A stretch of 64,000 nt of DNA, taken from assembly GCA_020725115.1 (NCBI GenBank), contig DYFR01000001.1, positions 124,001 through 188,000 on the forward strand. Reading direction: 5' to 3'. Each line of letters opens with the position of its first letter. The first letter of the stretch is position 1. Positions 45,564 to 53,816 of the stretch are shown here, piece by piece. Both the position numbers and the translations under genes were made by a program. Under the pieces are notes generated by a model, which did no database searches, had not been told where the DNA came from, and saw only the letters and a program-made list of their open reading frames with translations. The DNA comes from Thiohalomonas denitrificans. GTDB taxonomy: Bacteria > Pseudomonadota > Gammaproteobacteria > Thiohalomonadales > Thiohalomonadaceae.

Positions 45564-46619
45564 GTGAGCAACGACAAGCAGCACAGCGGCGCCGGCCTCA
45601 GCTACCGCGACGCCGGGGTCGACATCGACGCGGGCGACGCCTTGGTCGAGCGCATCAAACCCTACGCCAAACGCACCACGCGTCCCGAGGTCATGGGCGG
45701 CCTGGGCGGCTTCGGCGCCCTGTTCCGGGTGCCGCTGGATCGCTACAGGGAGCCGGTGCTGGTATCCGGCACCGACGGCGTCGGCACCAAGCTCAAGCTC
45801 GCCATGCAGCTGCACAAGCACGACACCATCGGCATCGATCTGGTGGCCATGTGCGTCAACGACCTCGTCGTGCAGGGCGCCGAGCCGCTGTTCTTCCTCG
45901 ACTACTTCGCCACCGGCCATCTCGACGTGGACACCGCCGCCGACGTCATCAAGGGTATTGCCGCAGGCTGCGAGCAGGCCGGTTGCGCCCTCATCGGCGG
46001 CGAGACCGCCGAAATGCCGGGCATGTACCACGGCGGCGACTACGACCTGGCCGGCTTCGCCGTCGGCGTGGTGGAAAAGAGCAGGATCATCGACGGCAGC
46101 AAGGTCAAGGCCGGCGACGCCCTCATCGGCCTCGCCTCCTCCGGCCCGCACTCCAACGGCTACTCCCTGGTGCGCAAGGTCATCGAGGTGAGCAACGCCT
46201 ACCTGGGCGAGGAGTTCCACGGCAAGACCCTGGGCGAGACCCTGCTCGCCCCCACCCGCATCTACATCAAGCCGCTGCTGCAACTGTTCGCCGCGGTGGA
46301 CGTCCACGCCCTGGCCCACATCACCGGCGGCGGCCTGCTGGAGAACATCCCGCGCGTGCTGCCGGACAACTGCCGCGCCGTCCTCGACGGCAACAGCTGG
46401 CGGCGCCCGCCGGTATTCGACTGGCTGCAGCAGAAGGGCAATATCGCCGAGCGCGAAATGCACCGCGTGTTCAACTGCGGCGTCGGCATGGTGATCGCCG
46501 TGGCCCAGGAAGACCTGACCCGCAGCCTGGAGCTGCTGCGCGACGCCGGTGAGGACGCCTGGCACCTCGGTGCCATCGACGCCGCCACGGGCGGCGAGCA
46601 GGTGGAGATCCGCGGCTGA
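45564..46619 (+). CDS. purM: Phosphoribosylformylglycinamidine cyclo-ligase (AIR synthetase)
   Basis: A 351-residue enzyme that forms AIR in purine synthesis. [20 protein letters not shown] at the N-terminus, [32 protein letters not shown] and [11 protein letters not shown] are the PurM signatures. The start is GTG with GGGGA upstream. PurN follows two bases after the stop. Confidence 0.97.
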   Translation: MSNDKQHSGAGLSYRDAGVDIDAGDALVERIKPYAKRTTRPEVMGGLGGFGALFRVPLDRYREPVLVSGTDGVGTKLKLAMQLHKHDTIGIDLVAMCVNDLVVQGAEPLFFLDYFATGHLDVDTAADVIKGIAAGCEQAGCALIGGETAEMPGMYHGGDYDLAGFAVGVVEKSRIIDGSKVKAGDALIGLASSGPHSNGYSLVRKVIEVSNAYLGEEFHGKTLGETLLAPTRIYIKPLLQLFAAVDVHALAHITGGGLLENIPRVLPDNCRAVLDGNSWRRPPVFDWLQQKGNIAEREMHRVFNCGVGMVIAVAQEDLTRSLELLRDAGEDAWHLGAIDAATGGEQVEIRG

Positions 46620-46621
46620 CC

Positions 46622-47260
46622 ATGGTGCAGAGCGAACGGGCACCCCTGCCCATCGTCGTCCTCCTCTCCGGCAGCGGCAGCAACCTGCAAGCAATTATCG
46701 ATGCCGCGCAGGCTGGCCTGCCGGTGGATATCCGCGCGGTGATCAGCAACAAGGCCGAGGCCTACGGCCTGGAACGCGCGCGCCAGGCCGGCATCCCGAC
46801 CCAAGTGCTGAGTCACAAGGACTATGCCGATCGGGACAGCTACGACGCCGCCCTGGCGGCGCTCATCGACGGCTGTCAGGCGCAGCTGGTGGTGCTGGCC
46901 GGCTTCATGCGCATCCTGAGCGACGGCTTCGTGCGCCGCTACGAGGGCCGCATGCTCAACATCCATCCCTCACTGCTGCCGCGCCACCGCGGCCTCGACA
47001 CCCATGCCCGCGCCCTCGCCGCCGGTGACGACGAGCACGGCGCCACCGTGCACTTCGTCTCGCCCGAACTGGACGCCGGCCCGATCATCATCCAGGCACG
47101 TGTGCCGGTACAGGCGGGCGACACGCCACAGGCCCTGGCCGCGCGCGTACTGCGTGAGGAACACCGCATCTATCCGCAAGCCATCCGCTGGTTCGCCGAA
47201 GGACGCCTCACACTGGAGCAGGGTCGTGCCCTGCTCGACGGCCAACCAATCACCCCCTGA
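46622..47260 (+). CDS. purN: Phosphoribosylglycinamide formyltransferase (GAR transformylase)
   Basis: A 212-residue folate enzyme. LLSGSGSNLQAIIDA is the nucleotide-binding loop; LAGFMRILS, the active-site NIHPSLLPRHRGLDTHARAL (Asn, His) and HFVSPELDAGPIIIQA (Asp) follow the PurN motif G-x(n)-N-x-H-P-S-L-L-x-x-x-x-G. It forms the purM-purN operon. Confidence 0.97.
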   Translation: MVQSERAPLPIVVLLSGSGSNLQAIIDAAQAGLPVDIRAVISNKAEAYGLERARQAGIPTQVLSHKDYADRDSYDAALAALIDGCQAQLVVLAGFMRILSDGFVRRYEGRMLNIHPSLLPRHRGLDTHARALAAGDDEHGATVHFVSPELDAGPIIIQARVPVQAGDTPQALAARVLREEHRIYPQAIRWFAEGRLTLEQGRALLDGQPITP

Positions 47261-47285
47261 CACCTTCCTTGACCGGAGATACATC

Positions 47286-47660
47286 ATGCGTCAACGCCTC
47301 CTCGCCGCCCTGTTCTGCCTCTTCTGCGCACCACTGACCCACGCCGGTTTTGAAGAGGGGATGACCGCTTATGCAAAGGGCGACTACGCCACCGCCTACG
47401 CAGAATTCCTGCAAGCCGCCCAGCAGGGCAACATACACGCCCAGGGCAAACTTGGAGGACTGTATCTGTACGGTGTCGGCGTGGAAAAGAATTACATCCA
47501 GGCCTACGCCTGGCTCGACCTCGCCGCCGGCCAGGGCGACAGCGCCGCCGAAAAATTCCGCGATGCCGTGTCAGCCCAGCTCACCATCCCGCAAATGCGC
47601 GAAGCGGCGGTGCTGGCGGAGGATTATTACGACAAGTACGTGCTGCCGTTCAAGGACTAG
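47286..47660 (+). CDS. Sel1-repeat exported protein
   Basis: A 124-residue protein with a signal peptide (LLAALFCLFCAPLTHAG). It contains Sel1-like repeats: DYATAYAEFLQAAQQGNIHA, QGKLGGLYLYGVGVEKNYIQ and AYAWLDLAAGQGDSAAEKFR, each with the pattern A-x-x-x-L-G-x-x-Y-x-x-G. Such repeats bind protein partners. Function is unknown. The gene is 25 bases after purN and may share its message. Confidence 0.85.
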   Translation: MRQRLLAALFCLFCAPLTHAGFEEGMTAYAKGDYATAYAEFLQAAQQGNIHAQGKLGGLYLYGVGVEKNYIQAYAWLDLAAGQGDSAAEKFRDAVSAQLTIPQMREAAVLAEDYYDKYVLPFKD

Positions 47661-47665
47661 GCACG

Positions 47666-47800
47666 AGATACGCATCCACCGAGAGCAGGGAGGAAAGATA
47701 CAAGGGGATGAACTCGCTGCGCTCGTGCTGTTCTTGATCAAGAAATCGTGCGCGCAGCGCACACCTCCACTTGTATCTTGCCTCTTTACTCTTGTATCTG
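47666..47800. repeat. Family E inverted repeat (word GATACAAG)
   Basis: The left part (47687-47705) has GAGGAAAGATACAAGG and the right part (47766-47800) CCACTTGTATCTTGCC and CTCTTGTATCTGG. The interior holds GGGGATGAACTCGCTGCGCT, nearly the same as the centre of family F at 63397-63420, and the perfect palindrome TTCTTGATCAAGAA. It lies between convergent Sel1 and rlmM genes. Confidence 0.8.
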
Positions 47801-47809
47801 GTTTCGGAC

Positions 47810-47833
47810 GGGGATGCGCTGCGCCTATCCGCC
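47810..47833. repeat. REP-like palindromic unit next to rlmM
   Basis: CGGGGATGCGCTGCGCCTAT and the following bases form an imperfect palindrome (GGATGCGC...GCGCCTATCC) like the REP/PU units of enterics. It touches the stop codon of rlmM (CTA at 47834-47836). Confidence 0.5.
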
Positions 47834-48889
47834 CTACCTCTCGACGATGCTGAGATAGCCCGTCACTTCCTCGCGGTCGTGATAGAGCTGCTTGAACCGG
47901 AGCGTATAGCGCAGGCCGGCCTTGCTCAGGCGCTGCTCGATGATCTGCGCGCAGTGCTGCACCTCCTGGTAGCGCTTCTTCATCGGCAGCTTGAGATTGA
48001 AGATGCACTCGCGACACCAGCCCTGCGCCAGCCAGTCGGCCATCAGCCGGGCGATACGCGCCGGCTGTTCCACCATGTCGCACACCATCCAGTCCACCGG
48101 TTTGGGCGGCCGGTAGCGGAAACCGTCTTCGCGTCGCTGCTCCACCACGCCGCTGTCCAGCAGGGCCTGATCCATCGGCCCGTTGTCCACCGCCACCACA
48201 CGCAGGTGGCGCTGCACCAGCTGCCAGGTCCAGCCGCCGGGGGCGGCGCCCAGGTCCACCGCATGCATGCCGGGGCGCAGGCGCTTTTCGCGCTCCTTCG
48301 CATCGAGAAAGGTCAGCAGCGCCTCGTCCAGCTTCAGGGTGGAACGGCTGGGTGCGCCGGAGGGAAACTTCAGCCGCGGGATGCCCATGTACCAGGGCGA
48401 TGAATTGTCCGGCTCGGACAGGCCGACCCAGGCACTGGCTGTGGTCAGGAAAAATACGTGCAGGCGCGGCAGGTCGCCGCGTCCTTCGTGCAACCGGCCG
48501 CGCCGTTGCAGCTCGGCCCGCAGCGGCGGCGCCAGCTTGCGGCACAGCGCCTGCAATTCCTTGGCCTCGTTGGTGTCGGCGGTCTCCACCCACACCTCGC
48601 CCACCTGCGTCTCGCCCAGCGCATCCAGCAGCGGATTGACGCGATCGCCCAGGGGCAAATCATCGACACGCTGCGCCGCGAACATCTGACGCGCAAAGAT
48701 GAGATCGGCAAAGTTCAGGCGGCGCAGCAGATCCGCTGCGTCTTCCTCATAGAGATTGAACTCCACATAGGCGCTGCCCGCCGTGGCACGGCAATAACCG
48801 GCCACGCCGAGGGCGGCGGCGTGCGCCTGCACCTCGGCGGCGCACTCGCCCTCGAACCCGGCACGGCAATAAATAATCAGCGAACCCAA
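47834..48889 (-). CDS. rlmM: 23S rRNA 2'-O-ribose C2498 methyltransferase
   Basis: A 351-residue methyltransferase that modifies C2498 of 23S rRNA. The N-terminal THUMP-like part (about 1-90) precedes the FtsJ-type Rossmann domain with DLGAAPGGWTWQLVQR and the K-D-K-E-like catalytic set (K in SGAPSRSTLKLDEALL region, D in VAVDNGPMDQAL, K in FNLKLPMKKRYQE). YVEFNLYEEDAADLLRRLNF is typical of RlmM. A family-A repeat lies upstream. Confidence 0.95.
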   Translation of the reverse strand: MGSLIIYCRAGFEGECAAEVQAHAAALGVAGYCRATAGSAYVEFNLYEEDAADLLRRLNFADLIFARQMFAAQRVDDLPLGDRVNPLLDALGETQVGEVWVETADTNEAKELQALCRKLAPPLRAELQRRGRLHEGRGDLPRLHVFFLTTASAWVGLSEPDNSSPWYMGIPRLKFPSGAPSRSTLKLDEALLTFLDAKEREKRLRPGMHAVDLGAAPGGWTWQLVQRHLRVVAVDNGPMDQALLDSGVVEQRREDGFRYRPPKPVDWMVCDMVEQPARIARLMADWLAQGWCRECIFNLKLPMKKRYQEVQHCAQIIEQRLSKAGLRYTLRFKQLYHDREEVTGYLSIVER

Positions 48890-48901
48890 GATTCAAAATC
48901 C

Positions 48902-48978
48902 GCCGCGGAGACGCAGAGGCGCAGAGAATCCAAAACGCATAAAATCAGAGAACTCCGCGCCTCTGCGTCTCTGCGGCA
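48902..48978. repeat. Family A inverted repeat (copy A8)
   Basis: Arms start GCCGCGGAGACGCAGAGGCG (left, to 48926) and end CTCTGCGTCTCTGCGGC (right, 48953-48978); spacer about 26 bases. It lies between rlmM and the GT9 gene, both on the minus strand, seven bases from the GT9 stop. Confidence 0.92.
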
Positions 48979-48984
48979 GGTTTG

Positions 48985-50199
48985 TCATTTTGCGTCGAGG
49001 ACGGGCCGCAGGGTGTCGAACACCTGGGTGGGGGTGATCACCTGAAGGCAGACGTTGTCGACGCAGGGGGTCTTGCGGTGGTTGCCGGCGCTGACGCAGG
49101 GCGAGCAGGCGAGGCCGGCGTAGATGGGCGTGGAGTTGCCCAGCGAGCCGTACAGCTTCGGCGTCTCGGGGCCGAAGATGACGAAGGTGGGCAGGTCGGT
49201 GACGGCGGAGAAGTGGCCGGGGCCGGAGTCGTTGCTCAGCATCAGCAGGGAGATGCTGTACAGGGCCGGCAGTTCCAGCAGCTTGAGGCGGCCGGCGAAA
49301 TTGACGCAGCGTTCGCGTCCCACCCACTTGCGCAGCTGTTCGGCTTCGTCATACTCGCCCGGTGCGCCGGTGATCAGTACCAGTACGTCGTCGTAGCTGT
49401 CGACGATGCGCTGCATCACCTCCAGGTAACGTTCCGCCATCCAGCGCCGCTGCGGCAGCAGGTCGGAGGCGTTGGGATTGATCAGCACGATGCGCTGGCG
49501 TGCCGGGTCGTAGTCGGCATAGGCCTCGCGCACCTTGTCGCGCATGGCCGCCTGCTGCTCCGGCGTGATCTCCGCCCTGGCCAGCACGATCTCGTCATCA
49601 GTGATCAGGGTCTTGGAATAGGGCAGTTCCTCGCGCTCGCTGAGCGCGGTGTTGACCATGGCGACGAAATTCCTGGCGATGTGCATGTGCGGGTTGTAGG
49701 CCACGCGATGGGTGAGCAGCTCGCCGCGGTACAGCCCTTCGTTGTGGAAGGCGTGATAGCCGATGCGGTTGTTGGCGCCGGACAGGCCGGTGAGCAGAGC
49801 GCTGTAGCGCGAGAACAGCTCCAGGTCGATGACGGTATCGATGTTGTGGCGGCGGGTCCAGAACAGGAAACGCAGGGTGTCGAAGGCGAGGACGAACAGC
49901 CCGCTCTCGCGGATGGAAAACACATTCTCTTCCGGCACCGTGCCGAGCAGACGCAGGCTGGCGGCATTCTTCCTGAAGATGACGAAGAACAGCTCGGCGC
50001 CGTGCTGCTGCAACTTGCGCATCGCCGGGTCGACCAGAATCGCGCTGCCCATCTCCGACAGTTCCACCAGTAGTACGCGCCGCGGTGCGCTGCGCTGCCA
50101 GCGGCGGAACAGGCCGATTATGCGAAAAGCCAGCGTGAAGAGAAAACACAGCGGGACGCCGGCGTAGTAATCCACCTTGCGCATGGTATCCACTTTCAT
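48985..50199 (-). CDS. Glycosyltransferase family 9 (LPS heptosyltransferase-like)
   Basis: A 404-residue GT-B enzyme of the GT9/ADP-heptose family. The C-terminal half has SLLMLSNDSGPGHFSAVTDL-like segment and TFVIFGPETPKLYGSLG, the donor-binding G-P-x-x-x-G-x-x-A pattern. The N-terminal half begins VDYYAGVPLCFLFTLAFRII, a membrane-proximal helix unusual in WaaC/WaaF. Acceptor and sugar are not known; in this neighbourhood it may act on an envelope glycan with arabinose. It has Cys-rich GLACSPCVSAGNHRKTPCVD near the end. Confidence 0.85.
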   Translation of the reverse strand: MKVDTMRKVDYYAGVPLCFLFTLAFRIIGLFRRWQRSAPRRVLLVELSEMGSAILVDPAMRKLQQHGAELFFVIFRKNAASLRLLGTVPEENVFSIRESGLFVLAFDTLRFLFWTRRHNIDTVIDLELFSRYSALLTGLSGANNRIGYHAFHNEGLYRGELLTHRVAYNPHMHIARNFVAMVNTALSEREELPYSKTLITDDEIVLARAEITPEQQAAMRDKVREAYADYDPARQRIVLINPNASDLLPQRRWMAERYLEVMQRIVDSYDDVLVLITGAPGEYDEAEQLRKWVGRERCVNFAGRLKLLELPALYSISLLMLSNDSGPGHFSAVTDLPTFVIFGPETPKLYGSLGNSTPIYAGLACSPCVSAGNHRKTPCVDNVCLQVITPTQVFDTLRPVLDAK

Positions 50200-50229
50200 C
50201 GCATTCTATCCTCGCCAAAAAAAGCATTT

Positions 50230-50328
50230 ACCGCAGAGACGCAGAATTCGCAGAGAAAGGCGCTTGCCTACCTGGCGGCAGGCCTGTTCCCTCATCGGGT
50301 TGCTCTGCGAACTCTGCGCCTCTGCGGT
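50230..50328. repeat. Family A inverted repeat (copy A9)
   Basis: Left arm 50230-50255 (starts ACCGCAGAGACGCAGAATTC) and right arm 50303-50328 pair with a few mismatches; spacer about 47 bases. It lies between the GT9 and UPF0104 genes. Confidence 0.92.
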
Positions 50329-50343
50329 GAAAACGGGTCTGTA

Positions 50344-51300
50344 TTATACGCCACGCGTGCCACGCCCGGGCAGCAGGGCAACAGCGCCGAGCAGCACGGC
50401 GAACCACAGAGTGGCGAGGCGGATCAGCACCGTCGCCGCCACCGCCACGCCGGGCGACATGCCGTTCAGCGTCAGTAGCGTCACCATGGTCAGTTCGGCG
50501 CCGCCCAGACCGCCGGGCAGGAAGCTTACCGCTCCCACCAGCATGGCAAAGGCGTAGATGAACAGGGCGGTGGCCAGATCCATGTCGGTACCGAGCACCT
50601 GCACCAGATACCAGAAGGCCACGCCCTCCGCGCCCCAGGCCACCACGCCGAGAGCGATGCTGTAGCCGAGCAGGGGCAGGGAAAACAGACGCGAGGAATA
50701 CAGGATGGTTTCGATCAGGCCCGCGGCCAGCACTGCAGGGCGGCCGCTGAAACGGCTGCGCAACCAGCCATCCAGACGTTCCAGCCAGACGCGCCGCTGG
50801 ATGAACAGCAGCATGGCCAGCAGCAGCACGGCCATGACCACCACCACCCCGCGCGCCGGCGGATAGGCGGCGAGGCCGACGGCGGCCAGCAGCAGGATGG
50901 CGATGAGGTCGCCCAGACGCTCGGCCAGCAGCGCCGCCAGGCTGTGCGGCCAGGAGACTCCGCGCGGCTGCAACAGCACGCAGCGCAGCGCCTCCCCCGC
51001 CTTGCCCGGCGTGGTGGTAAGGGCAAAACCACCCAGGTAGATACGCAGGCTGGGCCACCAGGGCACGCGATGGCCAAACAGCGTCAGATAGTGCTGCCAG
51101 CGCACGAAACGCAAGCCGTAGTTAACCAGTGACAAGACCAGCAACAGCATCAGCACCGGCAACGACACCTCGCGCAGCGCCGCCACCACCTCGCGCCAGC
51201 CGCCCCACAGGGAGAAAGCCAGGTAGCCGATCGCCGCCGCCACCACCGACAGGATCAGCGCGCGCAGACCCCGTATCGGGCGTATCGCGGCCTCGCTCAC
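50344..51300 (-). CDS. UPF0104 / lysylphosphatidylglycerol synthase-type TM protein (first copy)
   Basis: A 318-residue membrane protein with about eight helices and no soluble catalytic domain. FALTTTPGKAGEALRCVLL and AVSFLPGGLGGAELTMVTLL are the UPF0104 signatures (F-x-x-x-x-T-P-G-x-x-G-[E], P-G-G-x-G-x-x-E). Members are thought to move or modify lipid-linked substrates; the role here may be to flip polyprenyl-P-arabinose, which is inference from context. Its start overlaps the stop of the UbiA-type gene by four bases. Confidence 0.85.
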   Translation of the reverse strand: MSEAAIRPIRGLRALILSVVAAAIGYLAFSLWGGWREVVAALREVSLPVLMLLLVLSLVNYGLRFVRWQHYLTLFGHRVPWWPSLRIYLGGFALTTTPGKAGEALRCVLLQPRGVSWPHSLAALLAERLGDLIAILLLAAVGLAAYPPARGVVVVMAVLLLAMLLFIQRRVWLERLDGWLRSRFSGRPAVLAAGLIETILYSSRLFSLPLLGYSIALGVVAWGAEGVAFWYLVQVLGTDMDLATALFIYAFAMLVGAVSFLPGGLGGAELTMVTLLTLNGMSPGVAVAATVLIRLATLWFAVLLGAVALLPGRGTRGV

Positions 51301-52166
51301 GCCAGCAGCCAGAAGGTGAGCGCAGCCCAGCCCAGCACCGTCAGCAGCAGGTGCGGATCACGCAGCAGGTCGCGCGCAGGATCTTCGCCGGCATCGGTGC
51401 TGAAGGTGAGGTGCAGATAGCGAAACAGACCATAGAGCACGAAGGGCACCGTGTAGAGGAGGTCACCGGTGCGGTGGGCGGCGATGGTGTCGGCACTCAT
51501 AGTGTACAGGCTGTAGGCCATCACCACGCCGGTGGCGCAGACGCCGATCATCAGGTCCAGCATCGGCAGCGAGTAGTTCTGCAACACCTTGCGCGCCGGG
51601 ACGTCGCTGTGCTCCATCACCGCCAGCTCGGAGCGGCGCTTGGCGAAGCCGAGAAACAGGGTGACCATCAGGCCGGTGAGCAGCAGCCAGGACGAGGGCG
51701 GGATGCCCACGCCGACGGTACCGGCGAGGATGCGCAGCATGAAGCCGGCGGCGATGATGAACACATCGAGAATCACTACATGCTTCAGGCGCCACGAATA
51801 GAGCAGATTGAGTGCGCCGTAGAGCGCAACGATCAGCAACACCGTCGGCGACGCCGCCCAGGCCAGGGCAAAACCGGCGACGGCGCACAGCAGCCCCAGC
51901 ACCATACCCTGCCCCGCCGTCACCGTACCCGCCGCCAGCGGGCGGAATTTTTTGTGTGGATGCAGCCGATCGGCCTCGCGATCCGCCAGGTCGTTCACCA
52001 CGTAGATGGCACTGGACACCAGACAGAAGGCCAGTGCCGCCAGCACCACCGTCTGCACCGTCGCGACGTCGTTCCAGGCGTGACCGAACAGCAGGCCGAC
52101 AAAGACGAAACCGTTCTTCAGCCACTGGTGCGGCCGCAGCAGACGCAGCATTTCCCGCGAATTCAA
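51297..52166 (-). CDS. UbiA-type decaprenyl-phosphate phosphoribosyltransferase-like enzyme
   Basis: A 289-residue polyprenyl transferase with about eight helices. RPHQWLKN (11-18) and the Asp-rich NDLADREADRLHPHKKFRP (58-76) match mycobacterial Rv3806c (DPPR synthase), which transfers 5-phosphoribose from PRPP to decaprenyl phosphate, the entry step of DPA synthesis; I judge this from memory of that sequence. Ubiquinone UbiA enzymes lack this pattern of positions. The next three genes upstream on the strand complete the route. Confidence 0.88.
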   Translation of the reverse strand: MNSREMLRLLRPHQWLKNGFVFVGLLFGHAWNDVATVQTVVLAALAFCLVSSAIYVVNDLADREADRLHPHKKFRPLAAGTVTAGQGMVLGLLCAVAGFALAWAASPTVLLIVALYGALNLLYSWRLKHVVILDVFIIAAGFMLRILAGTVGVGIPPSSWLLLTGLMVTLFLGFAKRRSELAVMEHSDVPARKVLQNYSLPMLDLMIGVCATGVVMAYSLYTMSADTIAAHRTGDLLYTVPFVLYGLFRYLHLTFSTDAGEDPARDLLRDPHLLLTVLGWAALTFWLLA

Positions 52167-52203
52167 GGTTCTCCTCCCACAGAATTATTCCAAAACCAAA
52201 GTC

Positions 52204-52290
52204 CAACGCGAAGACGCAGAGGCGCCGAGGTCGCAGAGGAAATAATAAGGATTACCTGCTGTTTTCTCCGCGCCTCTGCGCCTCTGCGTT
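52204..52290. repeat. Family A inverted repeat (copy A10)
   Basis: The left arm starts CAACGCGAAGACGCAGAGGC, the right arm (52266-52290) is CTCCGCGCCTCTGCGCCTCT and following bases. It lies between the HAD phosphatase and UbiA-type genes. Confidence 0.9.
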
Positions 52291-52310
52291 AGATTTGGTC
52301 TTTCACCGCT

Positions 52311-52931
52311 TCAATCGGCACCCGGCGGCATGGTGCGGTACCAGGCGTGGTCGGCCAGCGCCAGCAGTTCGTGGTCGCCGCGGCTGTCGCCGTAGGCGTA
52401 GATCTCGTAGTCCTCGCGTACATCGAGCAACGCGCACAGCCGCCGCACCTTCTCGACGCCGTAGCAATTGGCGCCATCATAGCCGCCGGTGACACGGCCT
52501 GCACTGTCCAGCGCCAGGCGCGTGGCGATGACGTCGTCGAAACCGGCGGTGCGCGCCCACGGCGCCACATAGTGCTCGATGGAGGCGGAGATCACCACAC
52601 AGCGGTGTCCCTGCCGGCGGTGCCACTCCAGCCGCGCCAGCGCGGCCGGACGCATCATGCGCGGCAGATGCTCGCGGGCGTAGCGCGCGCCGGCGCAGCG
52701 CAGCTCCTCCTCGCCCATGCCTGCAAGAAAGCGGCGCAGCACCCGCTCCTTGGCGACGTCGTTGGGCAGCAGCCGCAGCCCGTAGCCCAGCAACGTCGGC
52801 GACAGCGCCAGCGTGCCGCGCAGCACGCCGCCCCAGCCCGCCAGCTGCAGCAAAAAGGGCAGCAACGTGTCGCGGCAGGTGAGGGTGCCGTCGAAATCGA
52901 AGGCGGCAACGACCGGGCGATTATCGACCAT
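52311..52931 (-). CDS. HAD-IB family phosphatase, probable arabinose-pathway phosphatase
   Basis: A 206-residue HAD hydrolase. The catalytic motif AFDFDGTLT has nucleophile Asp12 and acid Asp14; motif II is VVISAS, motif IV is in YGDSRGDHELLALAD. In mycobacteria a phosphatase (often assigned to Rv3807c) removes the 5-phosphate from the DPPR product; in Pseudomonas aeruginosa a gene of this role sits in the D-arabinose cluster. It lies between UbiA-type and DprE2 genes, so the same function is likely. The ATG at 52931 is used; the frame from 53000 is translated repeat. Confidence 0.8.
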   Translation of the reverse strand: MVDNRPVVAAFDFDGTLTCRDTLLPFLLQLAGWGGVLRGTLALSPTLLGYGLRLLPNDVAKERVLRRFLAGMGEEELRCAGARYAREHLPRMMRPAALARLEWHRRQGHRCVVISASIEHYVAPWARTAGFDDVIATRLALDSAGRVTGGYDGANCYGVEKVRRLCALLDVREDYEIYAYGDSRGDHELLALADHAWYRTMPPGAD

Positions 52932-52940
52932 AAAATCTGA

Positions 52941-53065
52941 TCCGCAAATGAACGCGAATGGACGCAAATGAAGCCATATAAACAGACAAGCCATGTACAC
53001 TCATGCCCGACCAGAGTGATCGAACAGCCGCTTTCCATTCGCGTGTATTCGCGTTCATTTGCGGA
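52941..53065. repeat. Family B inverted repeat (copy B5)
   Basis: The left arm (52941-52969) starts TCCGCAAATGAACGCGAATG and the right arm ends TTCGCGTTCATTTGCGGA; a longer mismatch occurs near GCGTGTA. It lies between the HAD and DprE2-like genes. Confidence 0.92.
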
Positions 53066-53075
53066 CTGATTCTTG

Positions 53076-53816
53076 TCACAGCTTCAACCGCTTGAACAGG
53101 CGTTCGGGGATGCTGCGGATGATCAGCATGATCCAGCGCCAGAACCAGGGAACATAGATCACATCCCGGCCGCGTTCGATCGCTGTGACGATGCGCTCGC
53201 CCACATAGGCCGGCGCGGCCACCAGGAACAGGCCCGGCATGCCGAAGGTCATGGCGGTATCGACGAAGCCGGGCTTGATGGTCAGCACCCGTACCCCGGC
53301 CGGGAACAGGCGATTGCGCAAGCCTTGCAGGTACAGCGCGAAGGCGCCCTTGGCGGCGCCGTAGGTGTAGTTGCTCTGGCGGCCGCGATCGCCGGCCACC
53401 GAGGCGATGCCGGCGATGAAGCCGCGGCCACGCTGCTCCAGGTGATCGGCACAGAGGTTGAGGATTGACACCGCGTCGACGAAATTACGATTGATGATGG
53501 CGAGGGTTTCGCGGAAATCACCTGCCGCCTTGGCCTGGCTGCCCAGATAGCCGAAGGCCAGCAACACGCCTTCCAGTTCGCCCATCTCATCTGTCACTCG
53601 CTGCAGAAAGGCGGGATGGCTATCGTGGGCAGCCGCATCGAAAGCGCCGAAATGCACTGCCACACCATAACGAATGGCCAGGTCTGCCGCGTCGCGGCGC
53701 AGGGACTCCACGTCGCGTCCGGCCAGATACAGGCGATAGCCGCGCTGTGCCCACGCCGCCGCGGTGCCGCGGGCAATGGCCGAGGTGGCGCCGAGGATCA
53801 GGACTGTGCCGCTCAT
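53076..53816 (-). CDS. dprE2: Decaprenylphosphoryl-2-keto-ribose reductase-like (DprE2)
   Basis: A 246-residue short-chain dehydrogenase. The NADH site is ILGATSAIA (7-15); Ser139 and Tyr152-xxx-Lys156 are the catalytic residues. The C-terminus VIYVPWFWRWIMLIIRSIPE and RLFKRL closely follows mycobacterial DprE2 (as I recall it), a feature not shared with common SDRs. It would reduce the 2-keto intermediate to give polyprenyl-P-D-arabinose. It overlaps the DprE1 gene by four bases, as partner enzymes. Confidence 0.9.
   Translation of the reverse strand: MSGTVLILGATSAIARGTAAAWAQRGYRLYLAGRDVESLRRDAADLAIRYGVAVHFGAFDAAAHDSHPAFLQRVTDEMGELEGVLLAFGYLGSQAKAAGDFRETLAIINRNFVDAVSILNLCADHLEQRGRGFIAGIASVAGDRGRQSNYTYGAAKGAFALYLQGLRNRLFPAGVRVLTIKPGFVDTAMTFGMPGLFLVAAPAYVGERIVTAIERGRDVIYVPWFWRWIMLIIRSIPERLFKRLKL

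Noticed and set aside
47700-47760. TTCTTGATCAAGAA as a regulator operator
   Set aside because: It lies in the middle of repeat family E between convergent genes, where no promoter is expected.
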